A stretch of DNA of 64,000 nucleotides from Sphingobium abikonense NBRC 16140 (GCF_001598335.1 NZ_BCYT01000004.1:62001-126000); one strand, 5' to 3'; counted from the first letter of the stretch, positions 42,399-51,130 are shown. A program made the numbers and translations. Notes: generated by a model from the letters alone, not told the origin.

Positions 42399-42418
42399 GT
42401 AAGTAACGGAGGCGTCCC

Positions 42419-43270
42419 GTGACACCCGCCGATCTCATCATCACCCCGCGCGACCGTCGTTTTCGCCGGGACCGCGGGACGAAGCGACATTGGCTGAACG
42501 GCGATCCGATCGCCACGGCTTTCTTCAATGCCCTGTCGATCACCTTCCCACGCGGCGAAGCCTTTTTCATCGAATCCGTGCGCGCATTTCGCGATGGCGC
42601 GCCTGAACAGCTTGCGCGGGAAGTTGCGGCATTTACACGGCAGGAGGTCGCGCACAGCCGGGAGCATATTGCGTTCAATGCCCAGGTGACGGATCATGGC
42701 TATGACGTTTCACGGCTGGACGCTGACGTGACGATGGTTTTGAACCTTGCAAAGCAGCGGCCGCCGATCATCCGGCTCGCCGCCACCATGGCATTGGAGC
42801 ATTTCACCGCAATATTGGCGCATGAGCTGCTGCGCGACCCGCGCTATCTAAACGGTGCCGATCCCGATGTCGCCGCCCTCTGGCGCTGGCACACCGTCGA
42901 GGAGATCGAGCATAAAGGGGTGGCGCATGATATCTGGGGCCACGCGACCCGCGACTGGCCGCGCTTCCGGCGCTGGTGGGTCAGGGCGGTGATGATGCTG
43001 ATCGTGACGCGCCATTTCTTGCACCATCGTGCTCGCGGCATGATGGATTTATTGCGGCAGGACGGGGTGACAGGGCTTGCCGCATGGGGCGGGTTGCTTC
43101 ACTACGCGTTGCTGCGTCCGGGCATCATGCGGCGGGTCGCCTTGCCATGGCTCCGCTATTTCCAACCCGGTTTCCATCCCTGGGCCGTGGATGATCGGCA
43201 TCTGATTGCCCGCGCAGAAACGCCTTATGCAGCGGCCCAAATGGACGACCTGTCGGCAACGGCTACTTGA
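42419..43270 (+). CDS. Predicted metal-dependent hydrolase (PF10118-type)
   Basis: A 283-residue protein starting at GTG after a perfect GGAGG. It has the family pattern: RDRRFRRDRGTKRHWLNGDP, FPRGEAFFIESVRAFRD, EVAHSREHIAFN, and WHTVEEIEHKGVAHDIW, a ferritin-like set of Glu/His residues that would hold a di-metal centre. The family is called metal-dependent hydrolase, but the helical Glu-His layout could equally be oxidative. A TetR regulator is divergently encoded. Confidence 0.85.
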   Translation: MTPADLIITPRDRRFRRDRGTKRHWLNGDPIATAFFNALSITFPRGEAFFIESVRAFRDGAPEQLAREVAAFTRQEVAHSREHIAFNAQVTDHGYDVSRLDADVTMVLNLAKQRPPIIRLAATMALEHFTAILAHELLRDPRYLNGADPDVAALWRWHTVEEIEHKGVAHDIWGHATRDWPRFRRWWVRAVMMLIVTRHFLHHRARGMMDLLRQDGVTGLAAWGGLLHYALLRPGIMRRVALPWLRYFQPGFHPWAVDDRHLIARAETPYAAAQMDDLSATAT

Positions 43271-43301
43271 CCCTGCGCCTGGTTCCGATCTTAATCCTGC
43301 A

Positions 43302-43835
43302 ATGACGATCGCGCCCACGCTGAAAACCGCCCGCCTCTGCCTTCGCCCGCATATGGTGGCGGACTATGCCGACTGCCGTGCGCTCTGGGCCGATGCAGGG
43401 GTGGTACGGCATATCGGTGGCGTGCCCCAGGATGCGCAGGCCGTGTGGTTCCGACTGCTGCGCTATGCCGGCATGTGGTCGATGCTGGGCTATGGCATGT
43501 GGGCGATCGAGGATGGCGAAACCGGCGCCTTTCTGGGGGAGGCGGGATTACTGAGCGCCGCGCGGGCACTGCCGGAACTCGACGGCGTGCCGGAGGCTGG
43601 TTGGGTGCTGACGCCCGAGGCCTGGGGCCGGGGGATCGCACTGGAGGCAATGACGGCGGTGCTGACATGGGCCGATGCGCATGTCGACGCGCCATCGGTC
43701 CGCTGCATCATCCATCCCGACAATGCCGCTTCTATCAAGGTAGCGGAAAAGCTGGGTTTCGCCCCCCTGGTCGACACCCATCTTGCTGGAACGCCCACCC
43801 GCGTTTTTGATCGCCCCATGCGCTCGGTCGCTTGA
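43302..43835 (+). CDS. GNAT-family N-acetyltransferase
   Basis: A 177-residue GNAT enzyme of the RimJ/RimL-like group. It shows TARLCLRPHMVADYADC at the N-terminus, GWVLTPEAWGRGIALEAMTA with the acetyl-CoA pyrophosphate loop, and IIHPDNAASIKVAEKLGF. Substrate is unknown; this group acetylates protein N-termini or small amines. The start at 43302 avoids overlap with the preceding gene. It faces another GNAT gene, with 52 bases between. Confidence 0.88.
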   Translation: MTIAPTLKTARLCLRPHMVADYADCRALWADAGVVRHIGGVPQDAQAVWFRLLRYAGMWSMLGYGMWAIEDGETGAFLGEAGLLSAARALPELDGVPEAGWVLTPEAWGRGIALEAMTAVLTWADAHVDAPSVRCIIHPDNAASIKVAEKLGFAPLVDTHLAGTPTRVFDRPMRSVA

Positions 43836-43887
43836 TGCAGGTGGCAATCGGTCACATCGCCACCCGGCTTAATCATTGTCGGTCGGG

Positions 43888-44460
43888 TCAGGCGGCGACC
43901 GGCAGGTCGTCTCCATAATCGGCCATTACCGGATCATCATTCATGCCTCCGCCTTCATCTTGTTCGAAGATCAGGCAATCGACCATGGTGCCTCGGCCCA
44001 GGCTGTGCCGCCTCTGGGTCTCGCCGGTAAAACGGAAGCCGAGCTTGCGCAGCACATTGCCGGACGCGGGATTGTCGGCGCAATGGACCGCGCGCAGGGT
44101 GCCAACGCCGCTGGCCCGCGCCATGCCGACGACGGCGCGCGCTGCTTCGGTGGCAAAGCCTAGGCCCCAATAGGGGCGGGCAATCCAATAGCCCAGTTCA
44201 GGCACGCCATCTTCACCCCTGTGCAGGCCGCAGCCGCCGATCAGGCGAGGCGCGCCGCGCGTGCGCGAAAAGGCCAGCAGCCGCGGCATCAGGGGGTGGT
44301 GGGGCAGGGCCAGGAAGCGCTGTGCATCCTCCACGCCATACGGGTTGGGCACATGCGATAAATTGCGCAGGACCGCAGGGTCGTTGATCGCTCCAGCCAA
44401 GGCCGGCGCATCTTCCATCCAGCCGGGCCGCAGCAACAGCCGGGGGGTGCGGGCGAACAT
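43888..44460 (-). CDS. GNAT-family N-acetyltransferase
   Basis: A 190-residue GNAT enzyme with TPRLLLRPGW, LGYWIARPYWGLGFATEAAR (acetyl-CoA loop) and CADNPASGNVLRKLGFRF. It differs enough from the neighbouring GNAT not to be a recent copy. It lies downstream of rpmA on the same strand, and a GNAT gene in this place is common in sphingomonads (recalled). A hairpin between suggests separate transcription. The ribosome site is AGGAGAG. Confidence 0.88.
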   Translation of the reverse strand: MFARTPRLLLRPGWMEDAPALAGAINDPAVLRNLSHVPNPYGVEDAQRFLALPHHPLMPRLLAFSRTRGAPRLIGGCGLHRGEDGVPELGYWIARPYWGLGFATEAARAVVGMARASGVGTLRAVHCADNPASGNVLRKLGFRFTGETQRRHSLGRGTMVDCLIFEQDEGGGMNDDPVMADYGDDLPVAA

Positions 44461-44613
44461 TCTCGTCTCTCCTCTCGTGCGCGTCGCTAGCCGCCTATGA
44501 TGACGGCTTGACGACGGTCTCCTCCGGTTGATTTCCCCGCCCGCATGACGCGTGAGAAGGCGTTGAGTTCCAGAGGTTTAAGGGAATTTTGAAGAAGGTT
44601 TCGCCCCATGGAA

Positions 44614-44650
44614 AAGGGGCGCATCCTGCCAATCAGGAGCGCCCCTTATT
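44614..44650 (-). terminator. Terminator hairpin downstream of rplU-rpmA
   Basis: AAGGGGCGC (44614-44622) pairs with GCGCCCCTT (44639-44647) with an inner TCCTG/CAGGA stem. On the minus strand CCCCTTTT follows. A second hairpin GGACGAC/GTCGTCC (44711-44733) touches the rpmA stop codon. Apart from these, the 274-base gap 44461-44734 shows no further element. Confidence 0.75.
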
Positions 44651-44734
44651 CCCTTGGACACCGGGTCAGGCCAAATGGCCTTTGCACCGGAAGGATCGCC
44701 CCTTTTTCAAGGACGACCCGTCATCAGTCGTCCG

Positions 44735-45004
44735 TTATTCCGCCGCTTCGGCCATTGCGTCGACCGACACATATTTGCGGCCGAGCTTGCCGGTGTGGAA
44801 CACCACCTTGCCTTCGCCGAGCGCGAAAAGGGTATGGTCCTTGCCCATGCCCACATTGCGGCCGGGATAGACGCGGGTGCCGCGCTGGCGAATGATGATG
44901 TTGCCGCCGATCACGTCCTGACCGCCGAACTTCTTCACGCCAAGGCGCTTCGACTCCGAATCGCGACCATTGCGCGACGAACCGCCAGCTTTCTTATGTG
45001 CCAT
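44735..45004 (-). CDS. rpmA: 50S ribosomal protein L27
   Basis: An 89-residue ribosomal protein whose N-terminal tail reaches the peptidyl-transferase centre. [20 protein letters not shown] is the family signature, followed by [20 protein letters not shown]. No N-terminal cleavage sequence is present, unlike Firmicute L27. It is cotranscribed with rplU, 32 bases upstream. Confidence 0.98.
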   Translation of the reverse strand: MAHKKAGGSSRNGRDSESKRLGVKKFGGQDVIGGNIIIRQRGTRVYPGRNVGMGKDHTLFALGEGKVVFHTGKLGRKYVSVDAMAEAAE

Positions 45005-45036
45005 GACCTAAACTCCTCGAAATTCTACGCTGTGGC

Positions 45037-45336
45037 TCAGGCGCCGATCGACACGATCTTTAGGATCGTGTGATTCTGGCGGTGGCCGTTCTTGCGACGA
45101 TAATTGTGGCGGCGGCGCTTCTTGAAGACGATGACCTTCTCGCCCTTCGCCTGCGCGATGATTTCGGCCGCGACCGTCATCTTGGCGGCGTCCTTCAGGT
45201 CGCCGCCGTCACCAGCCAGCAGGACGTCGTCCAGCGTGACCTTGTCGCCGGCTTCGCCAGCCAGCTTTTCAACGACGATCTTGTCTCCGGCGGCGACGCG
45301 ATACTGCTTGCCGCCCGTGCGCACGATAGCGAACAT
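45037..45336 (-). CDS. rplU: 50S ribosomal protein L21
   Basis: A 99-residue ribosomal protein starting [20 protein letters not shown], with the C-terminal signature [20 protein letters not shown]. The start at 45336 follows GAGAAGAGA, and the frame open to 45444 is leader. A small hairpin ATCTGC-TTTAC-GCAGAT (45358-45374) lies 22 bases before the start in that leader and could have a control role, as in known L21 leaders of other bacteria. It heads the rplU-rpmA unit. Confidence 0.97.
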   Translation of the reverse strand: MFAIVRTGGKQYRVAAGDKIVVEKLAGEAGDKVTLDDVLLAGDGGDLKDAAKMTVAAEIIAQAKGEKVIVFKKRRRHNYRRKNGHRQNHTILKIVSIGA

Positions 45337-45460
45337 GGCTTGTCTCTTCTCGTTCAAATCTGCTTTACGCAGATCATCGAGGAGGAAATCCTGTCGACCC
45401 GCGCGGGAATGTGGCCCGTTAGTGGAATGACTCGCCGCTGTCAACCAAGGCGACCGGGAA

Positions 45461-46999
45461 TCACGCCAGATGGTCGAGGAATTTTGCCGCCTGCGCCCGG
45501 GTCGCTTCGCGATCCTCGGGCTTCATTCTTTGCCAGTTGCGATAGGGCATGGCCATGCGCGGATTGCGGGAAAACGTGCGCTCGTTCCGCGCGATGAAGT
45601 CCCAATAGAGCGCATTAAAGGGGCAGGCATCGTCGCCCACCCGCTTCTTCACGTCATAGCGGCATGTCCCGCAGTAATTGGACATGCGATTGATATAGGC
45701 GCCCCCGGCGGCATAGGGCTTGCTGCCCAGCAAGCCGCCATCGGCGGACAGCGCCATCCCGATGGTATTGGGCATCTCCACCCATTCATAGGCATCGGCG
45801 TAGACCTCCAGATACCAGACATGCACTTGATGCGGGTCCAGTCCCGCGATCAGGGCGAAATTGCCGGTGATCATCAATCGCTGGATATGATGGGCATAGC
45901 CATGGTCGATGGTCTGGCCGATCGCCTGGGCCAGGCAATGCATGTCGGTCCCACCGGTCCAGTAGAAGTCGGGCAAGTCCCGCTGTGCCTTCAGCGCGTT
46001 GCGCTTCCCGTAATCCGGCCCCTCATGCCAGTACACACCGCGCACATATTCGCGCCATCCAATGATCTGGCGGATGAAACCCTCCGCACAATTGAGCGGC
46101 ACCTTGCCCGCCCGATAGCGCGCTTCGACCTCTTGGCATAGTTCCCGCGGGTCGAGCAGGCCCGCGTTGATATAGGGTGACAGGATCGAGTGCCACAGAA
46201 ACGGCTCGTCAGTCAGCATCGCGTCCTGATAATCGCCGAAGCGCGGCAGGGCCTCGTCCAGAAACCGCTTGCGCTGGCGCAGCGCTTCCTCATGCGTCAC
46301 CGCGAAATGAAAATGGTCGAGGCTGCCAATATGGTCGGCGAAGCGATCGGCAACCATCTCCAGCACCGCCTGCGTCACGCCATCGGGACGAAACCGGATC
46401 GGATGCGGCATCAGCAGGTCGCGATCGGGGGCCGGCTTGCGATTGTCCGCATCATAATTCCATTGCCCGCCCTCCGGTTCGCCCGCCTCGGTCAGCAGCA
46501 GGCCGGTCTTGCGCCGCATGTCGCGATAGAAAAACTCCATACGCATTTGCTTTCGCGCCGCCGCCCAACTGTCGAATTCGGCGTGCGAACAGAGGAACCG
46601 GTCATCCTCATGAATGGTGACAGGAATGGCGAAGCGGGTTTCCCAGCTTTCCAGCATGGACCGCACCCGCCATTCGCCCGCTTCGGTCACGTGGATAGCC
46701 CGCGGCGCGTGGCGTTCGATCGCGCGCGCAACCTCGCCTGTAAAAGAGCCACTATTGTCCGGCGCATCGAGCGTCACATAATCGACCGTCCAGCCAAGCG
46801 CGCGCAGCCGTTCGGCATGATGACGCATGGCGGACAGGATGAAGGCGATCTTGGCCTTGTGATGCTTCACATAGACCGTCTCGTCCGCCACCTCCATCAT
46901 CAGGACGATGCTGTCGTCCTTGTCGGCCACGCGCAGGGCGGCGATGTCAGGTGTCAACTGGTCGCCCAGTATCGGGATAAGCAAAGGGCCGTCGGTCAT
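45461..46999 (-). CDS. Iron-sulfur (6-4) photolyase / cryptochrome (FeS-BCP, PhrB-like)
   Basis: A 512-residue light-dependent DNA repair flavoprotein. It begins [18 protein letters not shown] and has the C-terminal FAD domain ([18 protein letters not shown]). Four cysteines sit exactly as in the [4Fe-4S] group: Cys304 in NCAEGF, Cys443 and Cys446 in YCGTC, and Cys459 in DACPF. The spacing CxxC-x12-C matches Agrobacterium PhrB as recalled. Likely chromophores are FAD and a lumazine. A perfect 16-bp hairpin covers its start codon. It follows the helicase gene on the same strand. Confidence 0.93.
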   Translation of the reverse strand: MTDGPLLIPILGDQLTPDIAALRVADKDDSIVLMMEVADETVYVKHHKAKIAFILSAMRHHAERLRALGWTVDYVTLDAPDNSGSFTGEVARAIERHAPRAIHVTEAGEWRVRSMLESWETRFAIPVTIHEDDRFLCSHAEFDSWAAARKQMRMEFFYRDMRRKTGLLLTEAGEPEGGQWNYDADNRKPAPDRDLLMPHPIRFRPDGVTQAVLEMVADRFADHIGSLDHFHFAVTHEEALRQRKRFLDEALPRFGDYQDAMLTDEPFLWHSILSPYINAGLLDPRELCQEVEARYRAGKVPLNCAEGFIRQIIGWREYVRGVYWHEGPDYGKRNALKAQRDLPDFYWTGGTDMHCLAQAIGQTIDHGYAHHIQRLMITGNFALIAGLDPHQVHVWYLEVYADAYEWVEMPNTIGMALSADGGLLGSKPYAAGGAYINRMSNYCGTCRYDVKKRVGDDACPFNALYWDFIARNERTFSRNPRMAMPYRNWQRMKPEDREATRAQAAKFLDHLA

Positions 47000-47024
47000 C
47001 CCGATGGAATGACCGACGGCCCTT
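46984..47024 (-). promoter_or_regulatory. Perfect 16-bp hairpin over the photolyase start codon
   Basis: AAGGGCCGTCGGTCAT (46984-46999) and ATGACCGACGGCCCTT (47009-47024) are exact reverse complements around a 9-base loop. On the minus strand the photolyase ATG is the first codon of the 3' arm, and the loop TCCATCGGG is the only candidate ribosome site. No T-run follows (TGCTTATC), so it is a weak terminator for the helicase gene upstream. It could block translation of the photolyase. Confidence 0.7.
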
Positions 47025-47065
47025 CAATATCCCATCCTGCCCTAAGGAACAGGGTATGGCGTCGA

Positions 47066-48808
47066 TCAGCGGCTGCGCGACGGCCCTTTGCGGCCGCCCT
47101 TGAATGGACGCGGCGCATAGCCGCCCGGACGCGGGCCACGATCATTGCTGCGCGGTCCGCGATCATTGGAACGACCGGCGCGCTTATGCTGGCGCGCTTC
47201 CTCGCGCGGGCTGCCCTCGATCATCTCGAAGGCGACATCGGCGCCCTCGTCATTCGCCTCGCCGGTGCGCTTCAGAGCGGAGGTAAAGCGGCTGACGATC
47301 GCTTTGGGAATCTCGAACATCGTTTCGTTCGTCGTGATGCGGATCGCGCCGATGTCCTGCCGCGACACATGGCCGCGGCGACAGATCAGCGGCAGGATCC
47401 AGCGCGGATCGGCATTCTGGCGACGGCCAATGTCCATGCGGAACCACTGGGTGTCTTCAAAGCCCGGACGCGGCCCGTCGTTGCGCGCAGGCGCCTCGCT
47501 GCGGTCGAGCAATTCCTCGGGCGCTGGCAGGGATGCGCGCGCGCTCTTCACCAGCATTGCGGCGATTTCCTTGGCGCTCTTTTCGGCCAATAGTTCCGCC
47601 CCCAGCGCCCAGTCGGCCTCGTCCAGTTCGGCGCGTTCCATCAGGCTGGCGCGCAGGCGCGCATTGTCCTGCTCCAGAATTGCTTCCTTGCTCGGCGGCG
47701 TGCCCCATTCGACGGGGATCTTCGCGCCCCGCAGCATAGATTCGACGCGGCGGCGGCGTGGGTAGGGGACGATCAGAACGGCCGTGCCCTTCTTGCCGGC
47801 GCGGCCCGTGCGACCCGAGCGATGCTGCATCGTCTCCGCGTCGCGCGGCAGTTCGACATGGACGACAAGGCTGAGCGAGGGCAGGTCGATCCCGCGCGCC
47901 GCCACGTCGGTCGCCACGCACACGCGCGCCCGCTTGTCGCGCAGCGCCTGAAGCGCGTGGTTACGCTCATTCTGGCTATGCTCGCCCGACAAAGCCACGA
48001 CGGCAAAGCCGCGCTCGGTGAGGCTCGCGTGCAGGTGGCGCACATTGTCGCGGGTGGCGCAGAAGAGGATCGCCGTCTCCGCCTCATGAAAGCGCAACAG
48101 GTTCACCACCGCATTCTCGATGTCGGACGGCGCGACGGTCAGCGCTTGGTAGCTGATGTCGCCATGGCCGCGTTCCTCGCTCATCGTCGAGATGCGCAGC
48201 GCGTCCTTCTGATAGCGCTTGGCCATCGCCACGATGGGCTTGGGCATGGTGGCCGAAAAGAGCAGCGTGCGCCGTTCCTGCGGCGCGCTGTCGAGAATGC
48301 CTTCCAGATCCTCGCGAAAACCCATGTCGAGCATTTCGTCGGCTTCGTCCAAGACCGCGGTGCGCATCGCGCTGAGGTCCAGCGCCCCGCGCTCCAGATG
48401 GTCGCGCAGGCGGCCCGGCGTGCCGACAACGATATGCGCGCCATGGCTAAGGTTCCGGCGCTCCTTCGCGGCGTCCATGCCACCCACGCAGGTCGCGATG
48501 CGCGCACGCGCCGCGCCATAAAGCCATTCCAGTTCGCGGCTGACCTGCAAGGCCAATTCGCGGGTGGGCGCGATCACCAGCGCCAGCGGCAGGCCCGCGA
48601 CAGGCAGACGCTCTTCGGCGCCCAGCAATTCGCTGGCCATGGCAAGGCCGAAGGCGACCGTCTTGCCCGACCCGGTTTGCGCCGACACGAGCAGGTCGCG
48701 ACCATGCGCTTCCTCCTGCGTCACTTCGGACTGAACGGGGGTCAGCGCCTCATAGCCCTTGGCGACGAGCGCCTGGGACAGGATCGCGGGGAGAGTTTCA
48801 AAAGCCAT
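47066..48808 (-). CDS. DEAD-box ATP-dependent RNA helicase (DeaD/CsdA-like)
   Basis: A 580-residue RNA helicase. Motifs run in order: Q motif (YEALTPVQSEV), I AQTGSGKT, Ia PTRELA, II VLDEADEML, III SAT, IV-VI including VATDVAARGIDLPSL and HRSGRTGRAGKKG. A DbpA-type RNA-binding fold (about 470-545) and a basic, Arg/Gly-rich tail (NDRGPRSNDRGPRPGGY) follow. These proteins act in ribosome assembly and mRNA decay, often at low temperature. The start MAFETLP at 48808 is preferred over 48865. It lies between rplA and the photolyase gene on the same strand. Confidence 0.94.
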   Translation of the reverse strand: MAFETLPAILSQALVAKGYEALTPVQSEVTQEEAHGRDLLVSAQTGSGKTVAFGLAMASELLGAEERLPVAGLPLALVIAPTRELALQVSRELEWLYGAARARIATCVGGMDAAKERRNLSHGAHIVVGTPGRLRDHLERGALDLSAMRTAVLDEADEMLDMGFREDLEGILDSAPQERRTLLFSATMPKPIVAMAKRYQKDALRISTMSEERGHGDISYQALTVAPSDIENAVVNLLRFHEAETAILFCATRDNVRHLHASLTERGFAVVALSGEHSQNERNHALQALRDKRARVCVATDVAARGIDLPSLSLVVHVELPRDAETMQHRSGRTGRAGKKGTAVLIVPYPRRRRVESMLRGAKIPVEWGTPPSKEAILEQDNARLRASLMERAELDEADWALGAELLAEKSAKEIAAMLVKSARASLPAPEELLDRSEAPARNDGPRPGFEDTQWFRMDIGRRQNADPRWILPLICRRGHVSRQDIGAIRITTNETMFEIPKAIVSRFTSALKRTGEANDEGADVAFEMIEGSPREEARQHKRAGRSNDRGPRSNDRGPRPGGYAPRPFKGGRKGPSRSR

Positions 48809-48952
48809 ATGTTTGTTATTCCATCGGTAAAAATAGCGACCCGCCATTCCCGACGGATACATCAAGACCTTTCATGCGCTCCGTCCCATTCGAAACGCTC
48901 AGGGATTGGTCGCAGCCCTGATTCCAAAATCCTCGCCCGTCATGCCGGGGGA

Positions 48953-48999
48953 GGGGGACCGGCCTTTTTGTTGGCCGGTGGAGGGGTGTCCCCCTTTTT
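48953..48999 (+). repeat. Structured intergenic element with a terminator-like end
   Basis: An outer stem GGGGGAC (48953-48959) / GTCCCCC (48988-48994) encloses an inner ACCGGCC/GGCCGGT stem and is followed by five T residues on the plus strand. No plus-strand gene precedes it. The wording (GGGGGACCGGCC ... GGCCGGTGGAGGGG) resembles short repeats found between sphingomonad genes. It may be such a repeat, or the end of an unannotated small RNA. It occupies part of the 296-base gap 48809-49104. Confidence 0.5.
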
Positions 49000-49040
49000 G
49001 CAGGCGGCGTGCGATGTTTCGCTGCCTCTCCGCCCATAAA

Positions 49041-49080
49041 ATAAGAAGGCCGCCTTCCCCCGCAAGGAGGGAAGGCGGCC
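49041..49080 (-). terminator. Terminator after rplK-rplA
   Basis: GGCCGCCTTCCC (49048-49059) pairs perfectly with GGGAAGGCGGCC (49069-49080). On the minus strand the stem is followed by TTCTTATTTTA. It lies 25 bases after the rplA stop and ends the nusG-ribosomal protein transcript. Confidence 0.88.
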
Positions 49081-49104
49081 CCTTCATGCATTATCGGCGT
49101 CCGA

Positions 49105-49803
49105 TCAGACCGAAGCGACTTCCGCCACGTCGACCTTCACGCCCGGGCCCATCGAGGACGACAGGGCGATCTTGCGGACATATTTGCCCTTCGAACCCGA
49201 CGGCTTCGCCTTGACGATCGCGTCAACGAAGGCGTCGAAATTCTTGCGCAGGTCTTCGGCGGCGAAGCTCGCCTTGCCAAGACCGGCGTGGATGATGCCC
49301 GCCTTTTCGACGCGGAATTCGATCTGACCACCCTTGGCGGCCTTCACGGCTTCGGCGACGTTCGGGGTCACGGTGCCCAGCTTGGGGTTCGGCATCAGGC
49401 CCTTGGGACCCAGAACCTTACCCAAGCGGCCGACCAGGCCCATCATGTCCGGGGTCGCGATGACGCGTTCGAAATCGATATTGCCGCCCTGGATCGATTC
49501 CAGCAGGTCTTCGGCACCCACGACTTCGGCGCCGGCTGCCTTGGCGGCTTCGGCCTTGTCGCCACGGGCGAACACGGCGACGCGAACGTCCTTGCCGGTG
49601 CCGGCGGGCAGGGTGACGACGCCCCGCACCATCTGGTCGGCGTGACGCGGGTCGACGCCCAGGTTGATCGCGATTTCGACGCTTTCGTCGAACTTGGCGG
49701 TCGCATGAGTTTTGATGAGGCCCAGTGCCTCGTCAACGCCGTGCAGCTTTTCGCGGTCAACGGCAGCGGCGAGAGCCTTCGCCTTCTTCGTCAGCTTTGC
49801 CAT
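49105..49803 (-). CDS. rplA: 50S ribosomal protein L1
   Basis: A 232-residue L1, which forms the ribosome stalk near the E site and represses its own operon. It starts [19 protein letters not shown] and contains [40 protein letters not shown] and [20 protein letters not shown]. The frame open to 49923 overlaps rplK and is not used. rplJ-rplL-rpoBC, the usual followers in many bacteria, are not next; a terminator and a helicase gene are. Confidence 0.98.
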   Translation of the reverse strand: MAKLTKKAKALAAAVDREKLHGVDEALGLIKTHATAKFDESVEIAINLGVDPRHADQMVRGVVTLPAGTGKDVRVAVFARGDKAEAAKAAGAEVVGAEDLLESIQGGNIDFERVIATPDMMGLVGRLGKVLGPKGLMPNPKLGTVTPNVAEAVKAAKGGQIEFRVEKAGIIHAGLGKASFAAEDLRKNFDAFVDAIVKAKPSGSKGKYVRKIALSSSMGPGVKVDVAEVASV

Positions 49804-49807
49804 GATT

Positions 49808-50239
49808 TCAGCCCTCCACCACGTCGAGGCCCATCGCGCGAGCGGAGCCTTCGATGATCTTCGTTGCAGCGTCGATGTCGTTCGCGTTGAGATCGGGCAT
49901 CTTGACCTGCGCGATTTCAGCAAGCTGCGCGCGAGTGATCTTGCCAGCGACGGCCTTGCCCGGCTCCTTGGAACCCGACTTCAGGTTGATCGCCTTCTTG
50001 ATCAGGTAGGTCGCCGGCGGCATCTTCGTGACGAAGCTGAACGAACGGTCCGCATAGACGGTGATGATGGTCGGCAGCGGCGTGCCCTTGTCCATCTTGT
50101 CGGTCGAGGCGTTGAACGCCTTGCAGAATTCCATGATGTTCACGCCGCGCTGACCCAAAGCAGGGCCGATCGGCGGTGAAGGGTTGGCGGCTCCAGCGGG
50201 CACCTGGAGTTTGATATAGCCCGTAATCTTCTTGGCCAT
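49808..50239 (-). CDS. rplK: 50S ribosomal protein L11
   Basis: A 143-residue L11, binding the GTPase-associated centre of 23S rRNA. It starts [20 protein letters not shown], has [20 protein letters not shown], and ends with [20 protein letters not shown]. Lys/Ala-rich N-terminal residues are methylation targets of PrmA. The 126-base leader to nusG contains two competing hairpins (50282-50319), a likely place for L1 feedback. Confidence 0.98.
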   Translation of the reverse strand: MAKKITGYIKLQVPAGAANPSPPIGPALGQRGVNIMEFCKAFNASTDKMDKGTPLPTIITVYADRSFSFVTKMPPATYLIKKAINLKSGSKEPGKAVAGKITRAQLAEIAQVKMPDLNANDIDAATKIIEGSARAMGLDVVEG

Positions 50240-50281
50240 TGTCACTCTCTTTCAAGTTTAGCGGTCAAGCAGGCTGCAACA

Positions 50282-50319
50282 GGCAACCCTCCCGCAGATA
50301 TTTCCGGTTGCCCGGAAAT
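50282..50319 (-). promoter_or_regulatory. rplK leader with two mutually exclusive hairpins
   Basis: Stem A pairs ATTTCCGG (50300-50307) with CCGGAAAT (50312-50319) and on the RNA closes a GCAA (GNRA) tetraloop. Stem B pairs GGCAACC (50282-50288) with GGTTGCC (50306-50312), which uses the loop and part of both arms of stem A. The two cannot form together. The position, about 40-80 bases before the rplK start, suits a control element for L11-L1. Confidence 0.5.
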
Positions 50320-50365
50320 TACGTCGCTCGTCCCCATGCGATTACGCCAGGGACGGGCATGGTCC

Positions 50366-50902
50366 TTATTTCGACAGTTCGACCTGTTCGAAATCCAGTT
50401 CGACCGGGGTAGCGCGGCCGAAGATCGACACCGACACCTTGACCCGGTTCTTTTCGAAATCCAGTTCCTCGACCACGCCGTTGAAGCTGGCGAAGGGACC
50501 GTCCAGCACCTTGACGCTGTCGCCGATTTCGTAATCGACATTGACCTTGTGCTTGGGCGCGGCCTCGGCTTCCTTCTGGGCGCCAAAATAGCGGGCGGCC
50601 TCGTTCTCGCTGATCGCCTGGGGCTTACCCGACGAACCCAGGAAGCCCGTCACCTTGGGCGTGTTCTTCACCAGGTGATAGATGTCGTCGTTCATGCTGA
50701 GCTTGGCGAGGACATAGCCGGGCATGAACTTGCGCTCGACCTGAACCTTCTTGCCACGCTTGACTTCGGTCACGGTTTCGGTGGGCACCTCGACCTGCTC
50801 GACCAATTGGGAGAGGCCCATGCGCTCAGCTTCGGCCAGGATCGATTCCTTTACCTTGCTTTCGAAGCCCGAATAGGCGTGGATGATGTACCAGCGCGCC
50901 AT
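50366..50902 (-). CDS. nusG: Transcription antitermination/elongation factor NusG
   Basis: A 178-residue NusG. The NGN domain begins MARWYIIHAYSGFESKVKES, with FMPGYVLAKLSMNDDIYHLV. The C-terminal KOW domain has GDSVKVLDGPFASFNGVVEE. It binds RNA polymerase and couples it to Rho or the ribosome. It follows secE by 21 bases in the classical secE-nusG-rplK-rplA order. Confidence 0.98.
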   Translation of the reverse strand: MARWYIIHAYSGFESKVKESILAEAERMGLSQLVEQVEVPTETVTEVKRGKKVQVERKFMPGYVLAKLSMNDDIYHLVKNTPKVTGFLGSSGKPQAISENEAARYFGAQKEAEAAPKHKVNVDYEIGDSVKVLDGPFASFNGVVEELDFEKNRVKVSVSIFGRATPVELDFEQVELSK

Positions 50903-50923
50903 GTTACTCTTTCATACTCCCAA

Positions 50924-51130
50924 TCAGGCCCGGCCGGCCGCGAGGCTCAGCAGCCACTGGACGATCGCGCCGAAGAAGGTGTCGATGCCAAAGAAGAAAA
51001 TGCCCAGCAGCGACGTCATGATGACGACCATCACGCCGGTCATCACCGTTTCGCGACCGGTCGGCCACACGATTTTCGACGCTTCGGTCTTCACCTGATT
51101 GACGAATTCGCCGGGGGAAACCTTCGCCAT
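50924..51130 (-). CDS. secE: Preprotein translocase subunit SecE
   Basis: A 68-residue, single-helix SecE. The conserved amphipathic segment FVNQVKTEASKIVWPTGRET precedes the membrane helix VMVVIMTSLLGIFFFGIDTF. It clamps SecY in the membrane. The short one-helix form is normal outside enterics. The start at 51130 follows AAAAGG, and an upstream in-frame ATG (51145) is closer to no site. It is preceded by tRNA-Trp, a widespread arrangement. Confidence 0.96.
   Translation of the reverse strand: MAKVSPGEFVNQVKTEASKIVWPTGRETVMTGVMVVIMTSLLGIFFFGIDTFFGAIVQWLLSLAAGRA

Noticed and set aside
44711-44733. GGACGAC/GTCGTCC hairpin next to the rpmA stop as the main terminator
   Set aside because: It lacks a T-run on the minus strand. 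The hairpin at 44614-44650 is the better candidate.
46190-47593. A 467-codon plus-strand frame over the photolyase and helicase genes
   Set aside because: Antisense shadow; the opposite strand carries conserved motifs of both proteins.
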